A DNA stretch of 49,663 nt from Ralstonia sp. TCR112 (GTDB taxonomy: Bacteria > Pseudomonadota > Gammaproteobacteria > Burkholderiales > Burkholderiaceae), in contig NZ_VOSS01000013.1 in assembly GCF_007997035.1 (NCBI RefSeq), positions 1 to 49,663 on the forward strand, in the 5' to 3' direction. Both the position numbers and the translations under genes were made by a program. Below are positions 43,929 to 49,663 of this stretch, in pieces. Under the pieces are notes generated by a model that ran no database searches, was not told the origin of the DNA, and saw nothing but the letters and a program-made list of their open reading frames with translations. Each line of letters starts with the position of its first letter. The stretch's first letter is position 1.

Positions 43929-44969
43929 TCAGGCGTTTTCTGAAACGGGAATGACGTACGGCAGCGCTTGCAACGTCAGCGCCGGGCCGTCCGGCGTGGC
44001 GAGATGGATCGCGGTGTCGAGCGCGTCCAGCTTCAATTCGACGAGCAGGTCGGTCCCGCCATCGGGCGCCATGGCTGCGTTGACCACCATGCCGCACGGT
44101 TGGTTCGGATCGGCGGCGCTGTAGACCTCGGCGCCGGCCGAGGTGGGGGCATTGACGTGGGCGCGGTGCATGCGCCGCTTGAGCGTGCCGCGATACTGGC
44201 TGCGCGCCACGACTTCCTGCCCGGGGTAGCAACCCTTGCGGAAATCGACGCCGCCGAGCAGCTCCAGGTTCACCATCTGCGGGACGAACTGTTCCTGGGT
44301 GGGGAGGGTGATGTGCGGCACACCTGCCTGCAGGCTCAGCCAATCCCACACCTCGGTGCCGACCAGCGACAGGCGCGACGACAGCGTCTTCCAGGCGTCC
44401 TGGAAGTGCTCGGCATGCACCATCCATTGATAGCGGGGGCGGCCGCCGGCATCCGGCAGGCGGACGACGGCACCGACTTGCTGGCCGACCGTGGCGGGCT
44501 GCTGTGCCACCGCGTTGACGGCATCCGGCTCCGGCAACACGGCACCGGCCTCACGCAGCGCGTCCGCCGCGTCCGGCCCGGCGACGCCGATGGCGATGAA
44601 CTCGTCCATCGGGCGGAGCTTGGCCTTGGCGCGCAGCACGAACATCGACAGGCGCTTGGTCAGTGCCGGCGCGATGGCCTTGTCGGTCTGCAGCACGAAC
44701 GTATCGGCCTGACGCCACACCAGCAGCGTGGCAAGCAGCCGACCCTTGGGCGAGCAGTAGCCCGCCAGACGCGCCTGGTTCAGGCCCAGGCCCGTGACGG
44801 CGTTGGTCAGCTGGTTATGGAGGAACTCGGCGGCATCGGCGCCTTCGACGGCGATGCGGGCCAGATCGGTCGGCGCGCAGAGCACGCTGCCGCGCGTGGC
44901 GGCGTCAAATTGCACGTCGAGCGGGGGAAAGCTCAGCGTATCGACAAAATCGTGGAAGACATCGTTCAT
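43929..44969 (-). CDS. ygfZ: tRNA-modifying / Fe-S cluster factor YgfZ
   Basis: 346-residue folate-binding protein of the GcvT fold that supports repair or assembly of some Fe-S enzymes, such as MiaB. The diagnostic motif is KGCYPGQEVVARSQYRG with its conserved Cys. The N-terminal FLHNQLTNAV and LAGYCSPKGRLLAT are also family signatures. A perfect -10 box TATAAT lies about 30 bp upstream. It is followed by the DUF4936 gene, and is divergent from mltG. Confidence 0.95.
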   Translation of the reverse strand: MNDVFHDFVDTLSFPPLDVQFDAATRGSVLCAPTDLARIAVEGADAAEFLHNQLTNAVTGLGLNQARLAGYCSPKGRLLATLLVWRQADTFVLQTDKAIAPALTKRLSMFVLRAKAKLRPMDEFIAIGVAGPDAADALREAGAVLPEPDAVNAVAQQPATVGQQVGAVVRLPDAGGRPRYQWMVHAEHFQDAWKTLSSRLSLVGTEVWDWLSLQAGVPHITLPTQEQFVPQMVNLELLGGVDFRKGCYPGQEVVARSQYRGTLKRRMHRAHVNAPTSAGAEVYSAADPNQPCGMVVNAAMAPDGGTDLLVELKLDALDTAIHLATPDGPALTLQALPYVIPVSENA

Positions 44970-44998
44970 GGTGCGGGGCGGCCTGAGATTGACCCGGT

Positions 44999-45004
44999 AT
45001 TATA
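44999..45004 (-). promoter_or_regulatory. -10 box of ygfZ (TATAAT)
   Basis: The minus strand reads TATAAT, 30 bases before the ygfZ ATG, giving a short leader. No matching -35 hexamer is obvious 16-18 bp upstream. Confidence 0.5.
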
Positions 45005-45101
45005 TTGGGCTGTCTGAAGGGCAGCTTGTGCCCTGTCTATCCATTTCAAGAGTGCGGAAATCGCCGGTGTCGGCCGGTTCCTCACGCAGATTCGCAACAG
45101 A

Positions 45102-46100
45102 ATGCTCTCTTTTCTCAAACGCCTGGTCCTGCTGGCCATCCTGATTGTGCTGGCGGCGGCAGGTGGCGTGGTGTGGTGGGCCCAGCAACCGGTGAGCCTG
45201 GCGGCGTCGCCGCTGGAGGTGGTGATCAAACCGAACTCGAGCGTGATCTCGGTTGGCAAGCAGCTTGCCAATGCCGGTGTCGGCGTGCAGCCGCAGTTGT
45301 TTTCGCTGCTGGCGCGCGCCACGGGCAACGCCAAGAGCCTGAAAGCCGGCGGCTATGCGCTGGAAACCGGCGCGACGCCCATGTCGATCCTGGACAAGAT
45401 GGCGCGCGGCGACGTCACGCATTACGTCGTCACCGTCATCGAGGGCTGGTCGATGCGGCAGATGCGGGCGGTGGTCGACGCCGAGCCTGCGCTCAAGCAC
45501 GACACGGCGGGCATGTCGGATGCGGACCTGATGCGCAAGATCGGCGCGCCGGAGGCCAACCCCGAAGGCCTGTTCTTTCCCGACACCTACCTCTTTGCGC
45601 GCGGCAGCAGTGATGTGGAGCTCTATCGCCACGCCTACCAGGCCATGCAGAAGCGCCTGAACGATGCCTGGGCCAAGCGCTCGCAGGATCTGCCATACAA
45701 GACGCCGTACGAGGCGCTGACCATGGCTTCGATCATCGAAAAGGAGACCGGCCAGAAGCTGGAGCGCCCGATGATCGCCGCCGTGTTCGTCAACCGGCTG
45801 CGCAAGAACATGCTCCTGCAGACCGATCCGACGGTCATCTATGGCCTTGGGGCCGGCTTTGACGGCAATTTGCGCAAGCGCGACCTGCAGACCGACACGC
45901 CGTACAACACCTACACGCGCACGGGCCTGCCACCCACGCCCATCGCGCTGCCGGGCATGGCCTCGCTGCAGGCGGCGCTGAACCCGGCACCGTCGGACGC
46001 GCTGTATTTCGTGGCGCGCGGCGACGGCAGCAGCCAGTTTTCGACCAACCTGACGGACCACAACCGGGCCGTCAACAAATATCAGCGCGGCCAACCATGA
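45102..46100 (+). CDS. mltG: Endolytic transglycosylase MltG
   Basis: 332-residue inner-membrane lytic transglycosylase that cleaves nascent glycan strands to end their growth. One TM helix ([19 protein letters not shown]) is followed by a LysM-like region and the YceG catalytic core, with the catalytic Glu in [14 protein letters not shown] and [11 protein letters not shown] further on. The stop overlaps the tmk start as ATGA. First gene of the mltG-tmk-holB-pilZ-tatD string. No clear ribosome site. Confidence 0.95.
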   Translation: MLSFLKRLVLLAILIVLAAAGGVVWWAQQPVSLAASPLEVVIKPNSSVISVGKQLANAGVGVQPQLFSLLARATGNAKSLKAGGYALETGATPMSILDKMARGDVTHYVVTVIEGWSMRQMRAVVDAEPALKHDTAGMSDADLMRKIGAPEANPEGLFFPDTYLFARGSSDVELYRHAYQAMQKRLNDAWAKRSQDLPYKTPYEALTMASIIEKETGQKLERPMIAAVFVNRLRKNMLLQTDPTVIYGLGAGFDGNLRKRDLQTDTPYNTYTRTGLPPTPIALPGMASLQAALNPAPSDALYFVARGDGSSQFSTNLTDHNRAVNKYQRGQP

Positions 46101-46714
46101 CCGGCAAGTTCATCACATTCGAAGGGATCGACGGGGCAGGCAAGAGCACGCACCTCGCGTGGTTTGCACAGCAACTGCAGGCGAAGCTCGCGCCCCTGGG
46201 CAAAAAAGTGGTCGTCACCCGCGAGCCGGGCGGCACGCCGCTAGGCGAGCGGCTGCGCGAAGTGCTGCTGCACGAACGCATGCACCTGGAAACGGAAGCG
46301 CTGCTGATGTTTGCCGGCCGCCGCGAGCACATCGCCGAAGTGATTCAACCGGCCCTGGACGCCGGCGATTGGGTCATCTCCGACCGCTTCACCGATGCCA
46401 CGTTCGCCTATCAGGGCGGGGGCAGGGGCTTGGCGATCGACCGGCTGGAGGTGCTGGAGCACTGGGTGCAGCAGGGTCTGCAGCCGACCAAGACCATCCT
46501 CTTCGACTTGGCACCCGAAATTGCCGCTGCACGCCTGGCCGATGCCCGTACGCCAGACAAGTTCGAAGCTGAGTCCGCGCAGTTTTTCCTCCGCACGCGT
46601 GCCGAATACCTGCGCCGCGCAGCGGCGGAGCCGGATCGCTTTGTCGTGCTCAACGCCAACCGCGAGCGCACCGATATCCAGAAAGACTTAGAGAATGTGC
46701 TTGCAACGCTCTGA
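46097..46714 (+). CDS. tmk: Thymidylate kinase
   Basis: 205-residue dTMP kinase, making dTDP for DNA synthesis. The P-loop is [14 protein letters not shown] in [19 protein letters not shown] binds d[13 protein letters not shown] contacts the nucleotide, and the LID is near [11 protein letters not shown]. It overlaps mltG by 4 bp. Normal length. Confidence 0.97.
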   Translation: MTGKFITFEGIDGAGKSTHLAWFAQQLQAKLAPLGKKVVVTREPGGTPLGERLREVLLHERMHLETEALLMFAGRREHIAEVIQPALDAGDWVISDRFTDATFAYQGGGRGLAIDRLEVLEHWVQQGLQPTKTILFDLAPEIAAARLADARTPDKFEAESAQFFLRTRAEYLRRAAAEPDRFVVLNANRERTDIQKDLENVLATL

Positions 46715-46795
46715 TTCTGCAGGCAATTTCGGATACGGAAATAATGGTTTCACGGCGAGTCTCTGCATCAACAATCTAACGTAACCCATTGATTC

Positions 46796-47806
46796 ATGAT
46801 GCTTTATCCCTGGCAATCCGCTGACTGGTCTCGTCTGCAAGCAATGCGGGCCAAGTTACCGCATGCGATTCTGCTCAACGGCCAGGCTGGTACCGGCAAG
46901 CGCGATTTCGCCATGCATTTCGCGCAAAGCCTGCTGTGCGATACGCCGGCGGCCGACGGCCAGCCGTGCGGCACGTGCGCCGCGTGCAACTGGTTTGCGC
47001 AGGGCAACCATCCGGATTTCCATCTCGTGCGCCCTGAAGCAATGGAAGACGCGCCCGAGACAGAGAAGGACGCCGACGGCAAGAAGAAGGCGCCGAGCAA
47101 GATCATCCGCATGGAGCAGGTCCGCAACCTCATCGAAGGGGTGGGGGTCGGCACGCACCGCGCCGGGTTGCGGGTGGTCGTGCTGTATCCGCTCGACGCG
47201 TTGCAGACCGAAGGCGCCAACGCGCTGCTCAAGACGCTGGAAGAGCCGCCGCAGAACACCGTCTTCCTGCTGGTGACGGATCGCATCGACCGCATCCTGC
47301 CGACCATCCTGTCGCGCTGCAGGCAGTTTCCGCTGCAGCCGCCCCAGCCCGAGGCGGCGCGCCAGTGGCTGGAGCAGCAAGGCGTGCCGCATGCGCAAAA
47401 CCTGCTGGCCGAGTTCGGCAATGCGCCGCTGGCCGCGCTGGCCGCCGCTGAATCCGAAGACCGCCCGCTGCTGCAATTCCTGCTCGAACAACTGGGCCAG
47501 GGCGCAAAGCTGGACGCACTCGCCACGGCAGATCATTTACAGAAATTGTCGGTGCCTGCCGTTCTCAGTACCATGCACCGGTGGGTCTTTGACCTGATGG
47601 CGGCACGGCTGGCGGGGCGTCCGCGTTATTTCCCGGGGCAACGCGATGCGCTGCAACGTTGCGCGAACAGCATCCCGCTGGATCGCTTGGAACGTTTTGC
47701 GCGTGCCTTGCCGGAGCGGCGCCGCACCGAGCAGCATCCGCTTGCCGCGCGACTTGTCATCGAAAGCTTGTTAATGGATTACCGGCAGCTGTTTCCCGCT
47801 GCCTGA
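46796..47806 (+). CDS. holB: DNA polymerase III subunit delta'
   Basis: 336-residue clamp-loader subunit. The degenerate P-loop is NGQAGTGKRDFA; the zinc-binding Cys are in PCGTCAACNWF; the sensor-1 region includes LLKTLEEPPQNTVFLLVT and ILSRCRQF supplies the SRC arginine. The start is either of two adjacent ATGs (46796, 46799), with no ribosome site. A Lys/Asp/Glu-rich insert (about 80-100) follows the Zn module. It lies 81 bp after tmk. Confidence 0.95.
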   Translation: MMLYPWQSADWSRLQAMRAKLPHAILLNGQAGTGKRDFAMHFAQSLLCDTPAADGQPCGTCAACNWFAQGNHPDFHLVRPEAMEDAPETEKDADGKKKAPSKIIRMEQVRNLIEGVGVGTHRAGLRVVVLYPLDALQTEGANALLKTLEEPPQNTVFLLVTDRIDRILPTILSRCRQFPLQPPQPEAARQWLEQQGVPHAQNLLAEFGNAPLAALAAAESEDRPLLQFLLEQLGQGAKLDALATADHLQKLSVPAVLSTMHRWVFDLMAARLAGRPRYFPGQRDALQRCANSIPLDRLERFARALPERRRTEQHPLAARLVIESLLMDYRQLFPAA

Positions 47807-47848
47807 ATTCCAACCTGCACCTGAACGTTTGCACTTTGTGGACACCCT

Positions 47849-48268
47849 GTGAGCACTGCACCTCTTCGTACGCCCGGCACTCCCGTCACCCCTGGCACAC
47901 CCGCTGCAGCCGGCACGGCCCCGGGCGCACCGACCCGTCCGGGCATCGTCTCGCTGGCCATCAAGGATGAAGCCGGCCTGCATGCCGCGTATATGCCGTT
48001 CCTCAAGAACGGCGGCATCTTCGTGCCGACGCAGCGCCCTTACCGGATCGGCGAGGAAGTCTTCCTCGTGCTCTCGCTGCTGGACCGCCCGCAGAAGTAT
48101 CAGGTGGCCGGCAAGGTGGCCTGGATCACGCCCGTAGGCACGCCGGCCAAGACGCCGGGCATTGGCGTACATCTTGGCGAAGATGAGCAGTGCCGCGTCC
48201 TGCGCCGTGTGATCGAAGAAGTGCTGGGCAAGCAGATCAACTCGCAGCGCCCGACCCAAACCCTCTGA
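47849..48268 (+). CDS. pilZ: Type IV pilus assembly protein PilZ
   Basis: 139-residue PilZ-domain protein required for type IV pilus biogenesis in homologous systems. The GTG at 47849 is taken as start. The domain (about 35-125) has HAAYMPFLKNGGIFVPT, YRIGEEVFLVLSLLD and VAGKVAWITPVG. The c-di-GMP-binding RxxxR motif is absent, as in canonical PilZ. An N-terminal Pro/Thr/Gly-rich stretch (repeated PGTP) precedes the domain. Position between holB and tatD is the conserved one. Confidence 0.93.
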   Translation: MSTAPLRTPGTPVTPGTPAAAGTAPGAPTRPGIVSLAIKDEAGLHAAYMPFLKNGGIFVPTQRPYRIGEEVFLVLSLLDRPQKYQVAGKVAWITPVGTPAKTPGIGVHLGEDEQCRVLRRVIEEVLGKQINSQRPTQTL

Positions 48269-48279
48269 TTTTTACCTGA

Positions 48280-48304
48280 TACGGCGCACGAAGTTTGCGC
48301 CGTA
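48280..48304. terminator. Hairpin between pilZ and tatD
   Basis: Perfect 9-bp stem TACGGCGCA / TGCGCCGTA with a 7-base loop, 12 bases after the pilZ stop and 17 before the tatD ATG. Only a short T-rich tail (ACTTTC) follows, so it may be a weak terminator or attenuator, and tatD has no visible ribosome site. Confidence 0.55.
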
Positions 48305-48320
48305 ACTTTCTGATTATTCG

Positions 48321-49124
48321 ATGTTTGTCGATTCCCACTGCCACATCAATTTCCCTGACTTGCGCGCGCGCCTGCCTGAGCTGCTGACGCGCATGCGCGA
48401 GAACCGCGTCACCCACGCGCTGTGCATTTCCGTCACGCTCGAAGACTTCCCGAGCGTGCTGGAGATCGCAGAGCAGGAGCCGAACGTGTACGCCACCGTG
48501 GGCGTGCATCCCGATGCCGAGGCGGACGTTGAAGAAGGCCGGTCCATTGAAGAGCCCACGCTCGAGCGCCTGCTGACGCTGGCTGACCACCCGCGCGTGG
48601 TCGGCATTGGTGAAACCGGGCTCGATTACTACCGCCTGGGCGACCGCACCGTGGCCGACATGGAGTGGCAGCGCGATCGCTTTCGTACGCATATTCGCGC
48701 GTCGAAGCAGACCGGCAAGCCGCTGGTGATCCACACGCGCTCGTCGGCCGACGACACGCTGGCGATCATGCGCGAAGAAGGCGCCGAGGCCGCGCGCGGT
48801 GTCATGCACTGCTTTACAGAGACCTGGGACGTGGCCAAGGCCGCGCTGGACCTCGGTTTCTATATCTCGTTCTCGGGCATCGTGACGTTCAAGAATGCCG
48901 TCGATCTGCAGGAAACCGCCAAGAAGGTGCCGCTGGACCGCATGCTGATCGAGACCGACTCGCCGTACCTGGCGCCGGTGCCGTTCCGCGGCAAGACGAA
49001 CGAGCCGGCGTACGTGCGCCACGTGGGCGAATTCCTGGCAACGCTGCGCGGCGAACCGCTGGACCGGATTGCCGGCGTTACCACCGAGAATTTCTTCAAT
49101 CTATTCAATGCGATACCGCGATAA
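48321..49124 (+). CDS. TatD family metal-dependent hydrolase (DNase)
   Basis: 267-residue TIM-barrel metallohydrolase. Metal ligands are DSHCHINF, the Glu in GIGETGLDYY, His in LVIHTRSS and GVMHCFTE, and Asp in LIETDSPYLAPVPFRG, all intact. Family members act as 3'-5' DNases in repair and apoptosis-like DNA degradation. It follows pilZ as in other Burkholderiales. No ribosome site is seen before the ATG. Confidence 0.93.
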   Translation: MFVDSHCHINFPDLRARLPELLTRMRENRVTHALCISVTLEDFPSVLEIAEQEPNVYATVGVHPDAEADVEEGRSIEEPTLERLLTLADHPRVVGIGETGLDYYRLGDRTVADMEWQRDRFRTHIRASKQTGKPLVIHTRSSADDTLAIMREEGAEAARGVMHCFTETWDVAKAALDLGFYISFSGIVTFKNAVDLQETAKKVPLDRMLIETDSPYLAPVPFRGKTNEPAYVRHVGEFLATLRGEPLDRIAGVTTENFFNLFNAIPR

Positions 49125-49137
49125 CTTGAAGCAAGCA

Positions 49138-49663
49138 ATGAACAAAATCGGCCTCGCTGGTGCGTTGACGATGGCGTTGTCGGGTGTCGCACTCGCCACG
49201 CCGCAGGACGATCTGCGCAACGCCGTCGAATACAACCGTCCGGCGCTGGTGCAGAAATATGTCGCGCAGGGCGTCGACCCGAACCTGAAGACCCGCGATG
49301 GCACGCCGCTGCTGGTGGATGCGCTCAAGGAGAAGAACATCGAGGTGGCCGAGGCGCTGATCCGCGCCAAGAACATCGATTTCGAGCGCACCAATGCCGC
49401 AGGCGAAAACGCGCTGATGATGGCTGCCTACCAGGGTCTGCTGCCCATGGTGAAGCTGATGGTGGAAACGTACGACGTGGAGGTCAACAAGACCGGCTGG
49501 ACCGCGCTGCATTACGCCGCCACCAACGGCTATGACGACATCGTCAAATACCTGCTCGACCACGCGGCCTATATCGATGCCGAAAGCCCCAACGCGACCA
49601 CGCCGCTGATGATGGCGGCCATGGGCGGGCACATCACGACCGTCAAGCTGCTGCTGGACGAGG
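49138..49663 (+). CDS. Exported ankyrin-repeat protein (C-terminus outside window)
   Basis: 175 codons are visible. A signal peptide (MNKIGLAGALTMALSGVALA) leads into ankyrin repeats: DGTPLLVDALKEKNIEVAEAL, GENALMMAAYQGLLPMVKLM, GWTALHYAATNGYDDIVKYLL and TTPLMMAAMGGHITTVKLLL (quoted in part), about 33 residues each. ATG 49138 is preferred to the in-frame ATG at 49108, which would overlap tatD. Ankyrin repeats bind proteins; periplasmic ankyrin proteins occur in many Proteobacteria, some linked to catalase or oxidative stress. Function here unknown. Confidence 0.88.
   Translation, partial: MNKIGLAGALTMALSGVALATPQDDLRNAVEYNRPALVQKYVAQGVDPNLKTRDGTPLLVDALKEKNIEVAEALIRAKNIDFERTNAAGENALMMAAYQGLLPMVKLMVETYDVEVNKTGWTALHYAATNGYDDIVKYLLDHAAYIDAESPNATTPLMMAAMGGHITTVKLLLDE

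Noticed and set aside
1-49663. CRISPR arrays, insertion sequences, phage genes, tRNA/rRNA genes
   Set aside because: No spaced direct repeats, transposase or integrase motifs, or tRNA/rRNA signatures were seen while reading both strands.

Overview
The window is 49.7 kb of GC-rich, densely coded DNA from a betaproteobacterium. Gene content and synteny (tmk-holB-pilZ-tatD, ygfZ next to a DUF4936 gene, yciB-bolA-PPIase, LivKHMGF and β-oxidation genes of Burkholderiales type) point to Burkholderiaceae, most likely Ralstonia. This assignment rests on recognised protein families, not on a database search. I see no rRNA, tRNA, CRISPR array, insertion sequence, prophage or integrase.

Layout. 1-824: start of a polyamine-type ABC ATPase, cut by the window edge. 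1343-4766: TctDE-like two-component pair divergent from a porin. 4796-8816: J-domain protein and a three-gene ABC importer of the TrpXYZ/PF04392 type. 9107-12968: housekeeping and stress genes (PPIase, bolA, yciB, msrB, selO). 13311-20386: an acyl-CoA ligase followed by a complete livKHMGF-type importer. 20394-23534: two tandem LysP-like amino-acid permeases. 23893-33744: a fatty-acid catabolic block (bifunctional enoyl-CoA hydratase/3-hydroxyacyl-CoA dehydrogenase, nicotinamidase, thiolase, acyl-CoA dehydrogenase, SDR, hotdog thioesterase, serine-hydrolase lipoprotein, CurA-like reductase). 33841-40770: aldolase-like protein, GST, SDR, epoxide-hydrolase-like protein, Fe-alcohol dehydrogenase, HSL-type esterase, second thioesterase and GNAT. 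40760-44969: LysR regulator, fatty-acid hydroxylase family protein, NRDE protein, DUF4936, ygfZ. 45102-49124: mltG-tmk-holB-pilZ-tatD. 49138-end: start of an exported ankyrin-repeat protein.

How the parts fit. The acyl-CoA ligase activates fatty acids, the acyl-CoA dehydrogenase oxidises them, the bifunctional enzyme hydrates and re-oxidises, and the thiolase cleaves. Near-identical palindromes (GAACGRTYGTTC type) lie in the promoters of the acyl-CoA ligase and of the Fe-ADH/esterase pair, with a degenerate copy over the -35 of the bifunctional β-oxidation gene. This suggests one TetR-like regulator, not encoded here, for several dispersed lipid genes.

Quality warning. Six conserved genes (sensor kinase, selO, acyl-CoA ligase, β-oxidation bifunctional enzyme, GST, epoxide hydrolase) are broken by eight small indels, mostly single-base losses in GC-rich words. 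In each case the protein continues intact in another frame. Consensus or assembly error is a more likely cause than true pseudogenes. No clearly new biological system is evident. The best leads are regulatory: the shared operator, an NtrC-like palindrome, OmpR-type repeats and several strong intergenic inverted repeats.
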